Origin: Caenorhabditis remanei
Lineage: Eukaryota > Nematoda > Chromadorea > Rhabditida > Rhabditidae
Direction of reading: 5' to 3'
NCBI RefSeq assembly: GCF_010183535.1
Contig: NC_071332.1
Location: 8,184,001-8,248,000 of the forward strand
Length of the DNA stretch: 64,000 bases
Every line of letters begins with the position of its first letter. Within the stretch, counting starts at the first letter, position 1. Below the pieces are notes generated by a model. The model saw only the letters and a list, made by a program, of their open reading frames with translations. It searched no databases and had not been told where the DNA came from. The translations under genes were made by a program, and so were the position numbers. Shown here in pieces: positions 11,859-24,859 of the stretch.

Positions 11859-14800
11859 ATGCAAATGAATGGTGATGACGGTATAAATTACAACAGGATT
11901 CGATCAAAACTCGTGCTGAAACAGATCACTCAAATGATAAATGATGTGACGAATATAACAGAAACGTTTCCACTTGCACAAGGACAAACTTCAGAAGGAC
12001 TTGTCGATAATGTTGATACAGCACTCGTTAATTTTCTTGAAACCGGCCATTTCGTTGTTTCGAAATGCCCTATTGCGAATAAAGACCCGAGATCGATTGA
12101 CGCATTACATGAAGCTCTTCGATACGTTCAAGATACAGGTAGCTATTTTCAAATCACAATTAATTTTTTAAGCGTGGAATTTCAGGACAAACGATGGTTC
12201 AACGAGGCAGAGATTTCGTCAGAGATTCCACTTCAACAAACAAAAGGAAAATTGCCACTATGGCCGGAAAAAGTCTACTTGTTGTAAGTTTTCTTTCGAG
12301 ACTTGGTTTAAAAATACTAAAATTAAACCCATTTAGGCCGTCGCCGAGTTTCTGATTCTTGCCGATTCGATCGATGTGAAGCTTATGGTCGACAAAATTG
12401 ATGAGTTACGCGATACAGTTCACCGAATGCTTGAAGCTGGATCGAAAATTGAAGTCGAGGAACAATATAAAATTCTTATTTCATTAATTGAAGAGCTTGA
12501 TGTTACTGTCCGGCGAAGAGCTGTTGATTTAGTGGAAAGAGAGCAACGAGATGATTTATTGGCAGCTCGATCAGCACTTCGTCAAACTGCGCCTCTGTTT
12601 TATACATCAACAAGAACATTTGTACGGCATCCAGAGCATGAAGAAGCTCGAAGAAATCGAGATTATACTGCAAAGGAGATGAATGCTGCATTGAATGCTC
12701 TCGAATCAGTTCTGAATGGACAGCAGCCAGACATTGTATTTTCTGAATACGGTAGAATTGGTGATCTCATCGAAAAAATTGAAACTTTCCAAGTGAGTAA
12801 TTTTCATTATGAATTCTTCGTTTTAAATTAAAATCTATTCAGAATGAAATCGAAATGGAGCCTGGAGAGTATGAAGGAGATCCGACTCGTAAATATCTGG
12901 AAGAACTTGTCGAGGATATTGTCAGTGGTTCTGCCACAATTGCTGATAGTGGAAGTACGCGTGATACTCGAAAACATAAAATCGTTGACGAATGCAACAA
13001 TTTGAGACAAGCTCTTCAAGATTTACTATCAGAATACGAAAAATCGGTAAGTTTTTTTTTTCCATTCTAATTTTTCAAAGTTTTCCGTAAAGAGAAAAAC
13101 TCTAAAGAAGCGCATCTTATTTTTTCTCAAAAGAACGATAGAGACGGTGTGAACAAACAACAAACAATCGTGTGTTCTTTCAAGTGTGGCGCCTCGTCCC
13201 TCTGGGCGAGAACAACTGTTTTTGTTTGTTGAAGAGTCTTGACCTCTTATCGTTTTTATTTTTAAGGGAAATCAACTAGCCATAGAGCTTCTGTAAATAC
13301 AGTAAATACCGAAAAAACGCTAAAATTAGTTTGAAAATGTTTACAGGCTGGTAAAAGAGAATACAATGACGATATTCCACTTGGGATTGCACAAGTTCAC
13401 AAGCGAACAAAAGATCTCCGACGACATCTGCGACGAGCAATTGTCGATCATATCAGTGATGCATTCTTGGATACTCGAACTCCTCTCATACTTCTGATTG
13501 AAGCTGCGAAAGAAGGAAATGAAGAGAATACAAAGTATCGAGCACATATGTTCCAGGAACATGCCAAAGAGATAGTGGAAGTTGCTCGTTTTTCGTGTCA
13601 ACTGTCTTCCGATAAAGAAGGAATTAGTGTTATTCAACACACTGCAACACAGTTGGAACGACTCGCTCCACAAGTTTCACAAGCTGCTCTCTTGTTATGT
13701 GCTGAACCAACTTCTAAGTTAGCACAAGAGAATATGGAGGCTTACAAGAATATGTGGTTTGAAAAAGTGAATTTGTTGACGACGGCTCTCGATAATATCA
13801 TGACGTTGGATGACTTTTTGGCTGTTAGTGAAGCTCATATTGTTGAAGATTGTGAAAGAGGAATCAAGGGTATTCTGGTGAGCAATTAATAACTTCTATT
13901 TCCAAAAGTAACTTGAATTTTTTAAGGAAAATGCCTCGACTCCTGAGCAAAACGCTGCGAACTGTGTTGTTGTCGATTGTGCTGCCGGATCGATTCGCGG
14001 TCGAGCATTGAGAGTTTGTGATGTCGTTGACGCCGAGATGGATTTCCTTCGAAACTCAGAATATACTGAAACTGTCAAACAAGCTGTCAAGATCCTTCGG
14101 ACTAAACGAGTTGATGAGTTCGCCGAACGCGCTAGTAACCTTGCTTATCGTCAAGAAGCATCTGGTCTCACTTGGGACGCCGATCAAAAAGATAATGAGA
14201 TGAACGAGTTCATTAATGCATGTACTTTGGTCCATGATGCCGTCAAAGATATTCGACATGCTCTTCTTATGAATCGTAGTATGAATGATGTGGATTCGGA
14301 TGTGGAGTATGAAGTAGAAGGTGTTGGAGCAGCTAGTTCAGATGCTAATCAAACGATATCCGAACAAGAAAACCAACAGAATTTGATGAGGCGCCTGCCC
14401 GAAGAAGAGAAACAAAAGATTCAAGCTCAAATCGACATTTTCAAAGTCACCCAGAATAAATTCGAAAGAGAAGTTGCCAAGTGGGATGAAACTGGAAACG
14501 ATATCATATCACTCGCTAATAATATGTGTAAGATTATGATGAGTATGACAGAGTTCACAAGAGGGTGTGGTCCACTCAAAACTACGATGGATGTGATTAG
14601 AGCGGCACAAGAAATTGCAGTAAATGGATCAAAACTGAATGCGCTGGCTGAACAAATTGGAAAGGAAAGTGTAGATTCGCAAACGAAGAAAGATTTGCTC
14701 GCTTACTTGTCACGGATCACACTTTATTGCGGCCAGCTGAATATTTGTAGTAAGGTGAGTAAATTTTTTTTAATCCGAATAATATCTTAATTTGACTATT

Positions 14801-15975
14801 TCAGGTGAAAGCTGATATAACTCAAGTTGGAAATGATATGGTTGTTTCTGCTCTCGACTCAGCAATGTCTCTTATTCAAAATGCTAGAAATCTGCTGGAT
14901 GCTGTCGTTCTCACTGTCAAAGCAGCATACATTGCAAGTACTAAGGTTTGTTATATAATAAATTTTAACTGAGACCCGAAAAATTGAATTAAAAAAAATC
15001 AATACTCTAAAAACATAAATCTGTATAGTGTGCGCAACGTGAACGGGCACGAGTCGAAACTGCGATGGCTCTTGGTGCCACGCACAGGGCTATTAATTAT
15101 GAAAGTCCGTCAGAGGAAACTGGTAAGAAGAATACTGAATATTGTGTTGTGTGGTTTTATTCAATGTTGTTTTCGAACATTTCATCGTGAGCATGTCCAG
15201 CTATCGTTTTTGAAACCGATGTTTCAGTTGTTATAAGAACTTGTTCATTTAAGCTTTAGCATGATTTTTGAAATACGGAATGAGAAATTTCGATCAGCTT
15301 GAGTTTTCTACGTAATACTTTTTTCAAATCAATTACAGACCGAGCCGTAATCATAGTTAACAAAAGTACTGTTTTAAAAAGTCCTACTTATTTTTCCCGT
15401 AATCAGTTACTGAACTTTTTTCGTAGTGACTACCTAAAACTATCAACCTGTCTAATGTTCCCCCTGACCAATGAAAATTTGTAAAACCTTATTTCCGGAC
15501 TTGAATAGCCCCATAACTTAAATTGAAACGGGAAAAAACCATACAGATATGATTCGTTGTTTTCGTTCTTGTTATCCAAAGTATCGATGTTGTTTGTTGT
15601 TGGTTTTTCTGATATGATATGCTTGAATGCCTGAACTATTTATCAGATTGTGCTCATAATGATCTCCAATATTTCAGATCGGACGTAAATTGAATATCGA
15701 GTGGCGAATGGCTCCACCTAAAAAGCAACCACTTGTACGACCACAGAAAAACAATGCTATAATCAGGTAAGGTGTTATCCTCAGTTTTACCAGTCCTTCT
15801 TCCACGCAGATTTACGAAAAATGAGTTCTAATCCCTACCAAGTTTCAGACGGGCATCCGAAAGACGACCTCTGCAACCAGCCAAAGTGCTCGCCGAATTT
15901 ACGCGTAACGATATCGAATCGGGTGACCATGAACTAAATCACCGTCAGCAACGAAGAGTGAACGGTTATTCATAA
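11859..15975 (+). CDS. hmp-1: Alpha-catenin HMP-1
   Basis: HMP-1 links the HMR-1 cadherin/HMP-2 beta-catenin complex to F-actin at epidermal adherens junctions. Exons 11859-12138, 12186-12283, 12337-12792, 12843-13046, 13347-13877, 13927-14754, 14805-14945, 15678-15766 and 15849-15975 give 917 residues, near the known length of about 930. Diagnostic segments shared with vertebrate alpha-catenin are LAQENM (middle domain), DDFLAVSEAHI, SKLNALAEQIG, DLLAYLSRITLYCGQLNICS, DSAMSLIQNARNL and AAYIASTK. The tail LNIEWRMAPPKKQPLV aligns with VSWKMKAPEKKPLV of the actin-binding domain. The protein belongs to the vinculin superfamily: N-terminal beta-catenin site, middle regulatory bundles, C-terminal actin-binding bundle. 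AAG at 14945 joins ATC at 15678 in phase 0 across a 732-bp intron that contains a doubtful extra exon (15029-15122). Confidence 0.96.
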
Positions 15976-18900
15976 ATAATGTGTTTCAGTTATCAAACTT
16001 ATATCAACCTCCCCAGTCTTCCCATTTTCTTACCAATCACCTACCCCGATTCTTCATAATTTCTCACCCATTTTATTCTTGAAATCTAGAATTATGTATT
16101 CGTGTAATTTTTATGTACTCTAAAATTCTCAATTTCCTAATTTGTCCCCCCTTCTTGTTCAATTATATTCGCTTTCCCCGCTCCCATCAACATCATAATC
16201 TGAACTGTTGAAAAATCAGGTATCATTTCATTTGCATTTACTATTTTCATTTCACTCTCAACGAATTTCTGTATGATTCTGATTTCTAAATGTCTTGATC
16301 TATGCAAACTTTCAATTCTTATGAACTCAATTTTATTACTTTTTTCTTTAAATTTTAATGTACCGGAATCGGTTCATCTTTGAGATGAAATCCGGATGTT
16401 CAAAACGTCTCCCCAGAATCGAAGGGAGACAAACACTTTCAGGTTACATATCAAATAATCTCACATAGGCCAGAGCTCAATCAGTTTTCTTTCCGACAAG
16501 TTTATTTTGTCTTTTTGATTTTTGAAACTTTTTCCAGCCGACTCTTATCTCAAAATATTCTTCAAAAGATGATAAGAACTGTCGGTGCTTACGTAATTCG
16601 ATACGAATCAGATGTCTTCTCACCCACTCATTTGAACAACGACACGTGGTTGAAAACGTGTCAATACAGAGATCAATAGCCCTTTGTACACTGATTATGA
16701 CCGATAGAGGTCAGTTGGAGCATCAGAAAACGGAAATGGCAGAGTGAAAATAGAAAGTTCTAATCAGGTTTTATTGGAGTAATGCGTTATTTCTGTAATG
16801 AATGAAATCTTATCAGAACGGAAACATGTAGACTTTGTGTTCCCGAAATCATAGAAACGGGTACGGTGAGTTACGGTAAACAAACAGATATTGCTAGAAC
16901 AAGTCCCGATTTCCTCTCGATCTCTGGTTCAACAGTTCTAGAAATGCATTGTTGATACGTTGATGTGTGGACATCGATCCTTTCATTCTTCAACGACCTA
17001 ATACTCCCCCGTACATATCTCATACATATTTGAGTAGTTGTTTCGCAGATGTACACTGAAAAAAACGAATAAGAAGGGGGAAGATCTGAATAAATGAATT
17101 GGAAAATACTTGTTGTTCTTCTTGTCATTTTCAGATCTCACTTTTAGATGATGTCTGAATTAGTTGTCTGTTTTTATTGAGCAGTTCACAGTACCGGCCA
17201 CCTTTTGAAGTTACCCTATTAGGATTCGAGATACAAGAAGCTTTTGCAGAAGACGTGGTCCCTCCAGAAATTTTTTGTCAAAGGACACATGACACATCAT
17301 CGAGAGGCCATGTGAAAAAAGTAGTCGGTGAGTGAATAATTCATCTAAAATAGCACAGCCAATGGAAAAAAGGCACGTAGCTGTCATTGTCAGACTCTCA
17401 ACCACCAATGGTCCCCCCCGTTTTTTTGTGAATGTGGCGGAAACTAAAACGAGCTGCGACACCGTGAAGAAATGTATATTCTTGACTTTTGACAAGAAAA
17501 AAATAGAAATCCCTTGAGAATTATAAGCAAAAATGCAAATTGGGTGAGGGTTTTTGGGAAAAGAAGGGTCCGAAAAGAGGGACCGAAAAGTGACGATGTT
17601 CATAAAAAATGATGAATAGCTGGATGATTTTGAATATCGGAAAACGAGATGAAGAAGCTCAGAAACCATGGAAATGTGGTCTAGAAATCAAGAGATTCAG
17701 GAGATGTTGATTCAGGAAAAAGGGGTAGTTTACAAATAGTAAGGTCAGTGTTCTAGAATAAATGTTTATTTTTTAGGGTATCATGTCATTTGATGTTTAC
17801 GATTGGAACCGTTGTTTTTTCTAGAAATTCTGTGAACTTTCATAGTCTTAAGATTCTCGGGGAAAGGCCAGAAAATGAATAACTTCACACCATCTAGAGT
17901 TTCTGGAGCATTCCTGTCAGTAAATGGAGATATTTTTAAAAACTCGGGTCTGAAGCATCCGAAACACGCTTTTGTGAGAACTTGTGTCCAACAATTTCAC
18001 CTACTACTGTTTTACGTATTCAGTTTTTTTGATTTTTACTTGATTTGTTGAGATTCAGATCTTCTTTAATCTCCTTCTTCTGATATAAACTTAATCCCTC
18101 TTATTCAGAATCCCCGGAATATTTTGATCCGATTTGATCCATCTGTCCATCCGAATTGTTGTCTTCTTCTCCTGGCTGAGCAGCTGGTACCAAACGGAAG
18201 TGAAGACGAGTGCAACAACTCCATTCCTCCTTTACGTCCACCACACTCATCGCCCACCCTTTCCTTCGTTTCTCTTGTATTACGTTTTTCGTTTTTGCTT
18301 TCCTATTCTCTTCTTTTTTCGCCACCCTGACTAGAGCAACACATATTGGAAGACATAATTGTTTTGTCGAGCCCCTCCTAAACTGATATCTTTTCTATTT
18401 TTCTTCTTCTTCATGGGTTCCTTTTTCACACATTCCTTGAAATGTTTTCGTTTCAAGGCCCACACTTTTCCCCAATTTCCTTCACATTTCCGTATTCGAA
18501 AAGAGAGTTACTTTCAATTTCCGGAGAAGCCGATCATTCTGTGAAGCGTCTTTATTTGTCTATCTGTCGGGCAGACCAGAAAAAAGATGGCTGGGAATCA
18601 TCGCGTGTCTAGAGTTTATCGGAACGCTTCAGAAGTTTGGAACAGATTCTAGAATATGCATTCACTTTATATATTTGCTTGGAAAAGAAAACAAAGTGAT
18701 GTGATCGGTGACTTGAATACTAATGAGTACTATTTAGTACGGCCCTCTTCTTACGAAAAGCCTTCTTCTTCCTCACTCATTAGTCTCATTATACACTACC
18801 TAAAAGTTTTTTGACCAACTTTTTTTGTTTCCTAATTACTGAATACCACGTCATGTTTTGCCCAAGGCATCAAAGGAGAACCATCACTTTCTGTAGTTTG

Positions 18901-19608
18901 TGACACTCAATCAGAATATACTGTTGTCAGAAGGAACGGAAGCACTTACTACTTCTCTCCTAATTTCTCAAAGCAACTCTTATCAAACACTCTATTTTCT
19001 TTTCCTTTTGTCAGTTCCCTTGATAAGAATACATGTATTTTCCGCGTCGTAATGTTGTAGACATTTATTGTTTTCCGCTTGAGAAGCAACCGTTTGAATG
19101 CATAATGTGAAGTGACCACGTGCCAGTTTCGCAACTTTTTGGACGGCAGAATATTCTGGATTCTACGGTCATTCGAGTGTAAAATTTTATCAAACTTTGT
19201 ATTCTGATACTTTTTTACTATAAAACTTTATTTTCAGCTCGCTCCTTCAATTATCTTGTTCTATTTCTGAAATTCTTCTCCATGTACTACAGTAATCTTT
19301 GATTTATTGTTCAGTCGTGAATAGTCGACTATTTAGTATTCAAGTGAGATTCTCGAAAGTCTTTTGGTGAAGTTTCAGAGGCCAAACTCCTTGTAAACAC
19401 TTTATTTCGGGAGGTCTTCAATTGTAAAAATATCATCTTTTCAAATCCGTCGAAATCCCATTTGTCATTTGTTTTTGTCAGCTTTGAGCCTGTTTGAAAT
19501 TGTTCAAACTTTTCAAATTTCTTCTTTGTTTTCTGATAATCTCGTTTTGAGTCAGCTCCCTCTGCTATTTTCTTAACGCTTCAATTACTTCAAAATCATC
19601 TGAAAATT

Positions 19609-19668
19609 GAATCAGAACGGTGACTAAAATGTAGTTGAAAAGCTGAAAAGCTACATTAGTTCTGATTC
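19609..19668. repeat. Imperfect hairpin, possible small RNA precursor
   Basis: GAATCAGAAC (19609-19618) pairs with GTTCTGATTC (19659-19668). Inside it AATGTAG (19628-19634) pairs with CTACATT (19651-19657) around a 16-nt loop. The asymmetric bulge of about 9 nt on the 5' arm makes it a poor microRNA candidate, but the two stems are colinear. Confidence 0.3.
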
Positions 19669-20914
19669 AGTTCTGACTTCTAGATGTCATCACTTTATTT
19701 CTTCATGATTCATATTCTTCTTGTAATTGCATTTGTGCAGATGTTAAATTTTCTGGTGACACATCATTACTGTAGGGTCTCGGTAGAAGTGGCATTCACT
19801 AGGAACATGACTTTTCCTTTTAACATTTTTCTCTAAAAACTGAAAGTATCGCATGTATATCCAGAGACACTAGTCAGAGCTCAATCAGTTGCTTTCGTAT
19901 AGCTCTTTTCGTGTGCAACTCGATTCAATTATCTTCTCATTCCACTCAATGCAATGCCCCAATTCTCCCCATATTTCCCCTTTTCCTCTTTGATTTTTCC
20001 TTTTTTTCACCTTTTTTATTGCTCTGCCTTCTAACTTTATTTATTTCTTCCATTTCTACTTCCTTGACGACATGGAAACGTTTAGAAAAAAGAAAAAAGA
20101 AATGTGTTTCTTGGAATATTGCAAAATGTGTTCTCTGAAATTCTTTGAAATGAGGAAATGAAGAAAAAGGAAATGAGGACTCCTCTCGGATTAGAACCAC
20201 AAGTGTTCGACACCCAACTGATTCCTTCTTCTTCTTTTCTTTCTCTTCTTCTTCAAGAAAATATGAATTCCTAATTAAATGAAACGAACGTGCATCTTCT
20301 GAAGACGTTCGTAGACGTCCTCCAAGTACATCACTGAAATATTTATGTTCTCCGAATTTCTCCTTCTCGATCCTTCTTCTTCTTAGAACCCAAATCATTT
20401 TGGTGAAAGCAATATTTTTTCGTCTAGAAAATGTGTCTGGAATCTTGAATAAATTGAAACCAAATCCTATTTAAACCCGATGAACTCCTACGGTTTCACA
20501 CAGATCTTCCATTTCGAACTGCTGATTTCTATTTCAGTTAGATCTTTTTGGAGACTCACCTATCTTAGTATACCCATTCAATTATTTTTCTGAAACGGTA
20601 GCTCCACTTAATCATGAGACCACCTCCCTGCACATGAAAAAACAACACGATGTAAATAAAAGCATCTCTATTTCTTCCAAATTTAGGATGTTTTCCCTAA
20701 AGAATTCCACGTGATATTTGCTTGTGGTCTCTTCTAAATTGAAGCCCAAAAAACAAATTCTTCTGAAATTTTTGTTTTGTGGAGGTGGTTTCAAAACGGA
20801 TTTTTTTTTGTATTTTTGATATAGAGGAGGAGAAAATAAATAAACTGAGATTGTTTTCATTTCATTGCAAAGCTAATCCGATTTCCTTGGATTCTTCCTC
20901 TCCTACAATTTTGA

Positions 20915-20982
20915 AAGATTCTTCAGGATTTTTTCTAGATTATCAAAGATTTCCAGATTCCTGAAAAATCCTGAAGATTCTT
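20915..20982. repeat. Hairpin with about 20-bp stem
   Basis: AAGATTCTTCAGGATTTTTT (from 20915) pairs with AAAAATCCTGAAGATTCTT (20964-20982) with one mismatch and one bulged base, around a 27-nt loop. The arms are long enough for a small-RNA precursor or a short foldback element; nothing else distinguishes these. Confidence 0.4.
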
Positions 20983-23900
20983 ATCCCCCAGATTCCACTT
21001 TTCGGTTTTTGATTCACCATTTCCTATCTCTGTTTTTCTCATAAAATACCGATAGCTCGATGAGCTTTTTCTCCTCTCTCAGGTGATCTGATCTACCTCA
21101 CCTGAGTTTGAAAAAAGATCGAAACTTGTGCCATTTTTCTTATTGTTACTCTCAAAAATCGCCGACTGAAACGTGATATCTCTGTCTGAAGATTCTTTCT
21201 CGTAGAATCTCGTAGTGAACAGCTGTTTCTTCTGTTCTTTTTGTACTCCAATCCAATAAAAAGTGATTGGAGAAAAGAAATCTTTTGAACTTCCCCCGCA
21301 CCCATCTTCCACCTGGATTTCCTTCATATATCTACTGTTTTCGATCATGAAGAGCAAACAAGTGGGCTGATGTTATCAACATATTTTTTTATTTCTGACT
21401 TCCAGTCTGAGGACTTGATAAACTCTCGATACATTCAGTACATCCCCCCACTAACTTGTCCTAGAGTCAACACATGCTTTTTGTTGACCCAGCGGAACAG
21501 CTGGACTTGTGCAATTTCCGTCTCAAAAGCAATTAGTTCATTTTTCAGTAAAAAAGCAGGTGTAAAATTAAGTAAAGTTGAGACCAAGAATCGAACGAAT
21601 TTCATTCATTTTACACCCTCCGTTGTTTTCTTCTCTCTTTTTGGCCTCTCTTTTCCAAATAAATCGGTGTCCTGGGAGAGACACCGCGAAGAAAAGAAGG
21701 GCTCCGCAGCGGGCTCAAGCCATTTCTATTTCAAAACACTTTCGTTGGTCCACGTCATTTTTTCAATTCCTTTTTGGTCCTTTCTTTGGTTTTCGTTCTC
21801 TCGAAAAAGGGTTTTAAAGCCTTCAGAAGAGTGTATAGTTGGTATTCCTCTCTGGTCCTCGAGAACATTCAGCATGATTACAAAAAGAGGTTTGTGCTCA
21901 AATTTATGTCAGTTAAACTGTTGTAGTCAATGATTCAAGAAAAGAAACTAGCCGAATGTCATTTAGGTCTTAAGAAAAGTTATTAGGTTTTCTGGAAAAA
22001 GTCATAAAAAGTCAGAAAAAAAGTGTTAAGGCCGTTAACTTTTCTACAGTAATCCTATCCTTGTAACTGTTCCATTTCCCATGTTTCTTCTCAAACTCCT
22101 TCAGATTCTTTCTTCATTCCAGTTCCTCATTCTTTTTGTAACCCATACCTTTTCTTCTCGTACCATCATCACACGTGTTCTACTCATTCGACGAAAGAGT
22201 AATTCGATACGATCAGAAAAACAAGTAAACTAGAAAATGAAGAAAAAAGAGAAATGTGTTCCATTTGCCATCGATTTCGTACTGTGATGCATGCCTCCCC
22301 CGGAAATTCAAACAAAACCGCCTCTTTTCTCACCAGTTTGTGTAACTACCATCATCATCTGACACATACTGAGAAATACAAAAAAGAGAGAGAGAGAAAG
22401 AGAGGAAGTGAGAAAAAACGAATTGATTCATCTCACAAAAGGTCTAGTTTTCCAGCAGTTCAAGTTCTCTTTTTTCTTCTATTTCTGTCACTTTTCATCT
22501 CATCTGAAATACCTTTTCGACCTCCCATTCCGATCTATTTTTGTATATTTTTACAATTCGTTCCGCCAAGTTTCGAATTGATAAATCCCGTGTTTTTCCT
22601 TGTTTCTTTTTCTCATTTTGTCCGGTTTTTTTTCCAATTTTCTCTTCTGTTTCCGGTGGGAATTTCATAAATACATACATTAGTTCCTGCCCTGTTCACA
22701 TTGTTGTCTGTTTTTTGTGTTCTGTGTTTTTCTGTTCTCTCTCCCCCATTCTGGAAGATGAATGGTCTGGAAGAATATATCTTAATCTCGCCTTATCCCG
22801 AATTTGAATCCTGCCACGTCACAGATTGATGACGGCTATTGTGATGGATGTGTATTCAAATTGAGCATAGTTCAAGTGAATGGAATTCGTGACGTAGATA
22901 CCTACCGGCAAATTCAAAACACGTGAAATCTTTGCTTCCTTTTTCACTACAGAGGAGACTAACGTAGATCACAGGTCATTGACGTAAATCTATATTGACA
23001 GTGATCCGACTTTAATTCTCTCAAAATCTGTATGGGTGGTGGTATTACAAAGGCGTGCATGGATGGGTTCCAAGTCTAATGTTCAATGTTTGAACAGATT
23101 GAGATACCGTATCTTTTGATAGTGAGGTTATGAAAACTTACAAACCTTCCTTCTGCCTCGTGGTGTTGCTCATGATTGTGCATTTTCTCGTCAAGGTGTT
23201 CTCACTAGTTGTGCATTGTACCGCGAAAGGCAATAATTCAAATGCGATAGGACTGTTTTGTCTAGTTAGTAGATACCGATTCTCAATCGGCTGTCTCAAG
23301 TACATTTTTTGTACAACAAACTATACTCGTTTTCCAAATTCATTGAATTCTCAACCAGTATCAATCACCTGATACAGTAATCTCTGAAAGTTGAACAACT
23401 AGACTCTAATCTTTCGTATCAAATATCAAAATCCATCGCCTTAATCACGTGATCCAGCTGACCGTTCTCTCCATTTCTGCAGCTTTTCTCTGTGCTTGTT
23501 CAAATCTGATGGTCACTCATTTCCGTTGAAAGTGTCGTTTCACATTGTCGTCGTATTTTTCTTTTTCTTCGACATCTTCTTCTTCTTCTCATACCATTTT
23601 TCTATTTTTAGTCACTCTTCTCCTCTTCTTCATTCTCTCAAACACACCACCGATTGATCATATTCACCCAACACAAAGCGGTGAAGTGTTCAGAAAAGAA
23701 ATACGCAGAAATGGCTTGCAAAAGCCCTTTTTCAAAACCTTTCAACCCAAATCAAACAACGACTTTTTCCCCCAAAAAGTGTTTCTCCTCCTCCAAAAGC
23801 TCCGCCTACCAAGTCATGTTCTACTGATAACAGACGATTCTTTGATATGATTTCTCTTCACTTCACATACATCTAGTATCATTTCTCTCTAGTTGGACTC

Positions 23901-24859
23901 TCAACTTTGAATTCTTTCTTATCATTGGGTCAGTCACTTCACTTTTTTCCGGAAAACCGAGTCAATTCCTCCGAATTTTTGCAAGATTGCACGAACTGTT
24001 TCGTAACGAATCACTCTTTCGGCGAAGCACTTGACTAACTGCTGAAAATTTCGCTCCGGGTTTTTGATTATTTGGTTATAAGAATGACTTCTGTTCACTT
24101 CCTGTTCTTGTTCTTCAATTATTGTTATTCGAGTTTTGAGTTCTCTCTGCTAAAACTTACAGACAATTAGAGCAGAGCACTTTTTGTTTTCATAAAATTT
24201 TCAGACTGGTTGGCACCATTAACCAAGACTGGTTTCCGAAATAGTTCTAGAAGGACAAAGCCAAGACAAGATAATAGTAATATCTTCTCTTTAAAAATCA
24301 CAAATCGATCATTGATGCCTGTTTTTCTATTTATAGAAAACAAAGAACTATTTAAAGGGTCATCGGATTCCCCCGATTTATTCTGATATCATTCAATTCT
24401 CAAATTTTTTTGATTTCCCGTTCTTTCTTAGATTCCTGATCCGCTCTTTCCCGCAGTAATAAAAACTCTTTGAACCCCATTACCACCTGGTCGTTATCTT
24501 GTTTTCTCATCATCATCTCAATAAAACCCATTTTCTCGAAACAAGTGCTTCTCCTCTCCTTCCCATCCCCTATTACTACTCGTTTCTCTTATCCATCTTC
24601 TGTTAAACAATTAGTTGTGTAAAGAGCTAATTTACGATTCTCGGAAGTCGCCATCCCCTTTCTGCTTCTTCTCTTTATTCTTTCAAAACTTCTTCTTTTA
24701 GTGTCTCATTTTATTCAGTCATTCATCGCCATTCAAAGGCACATTGCTCTCTCTTTTAGCCCTCTTGACTCCGCCCATTTCTATCGGCTCGCGCATGCCT
24801 CGACACCCTTTTCCTCTCCGTCTAACCAACAATATATCGGTTCTTTCCAGATTGGCAGA

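Larger units (their letters stand above)
15976..24859. other. 8.9-kb intergenic region without recognised genes
   Basis: Both strands were read. Open frames are short, pyrimidine-rich and lack matching splice signals. The first part is the hmp-1 3' flank; the last 150 bp is the leader of the F-box-like gene. Supported structure is limited to two inverted repeats (19609-19668 and 20915-20982) and a shared 16-mer, CAGAGCTCAATCAGTT, at 16471 and 19875. One 80-codon frame at 23130-23372 starts with a signal-peptide-like sequence but has no other support. No tRNA or rRNA was recognised. Confidence 0.5.
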
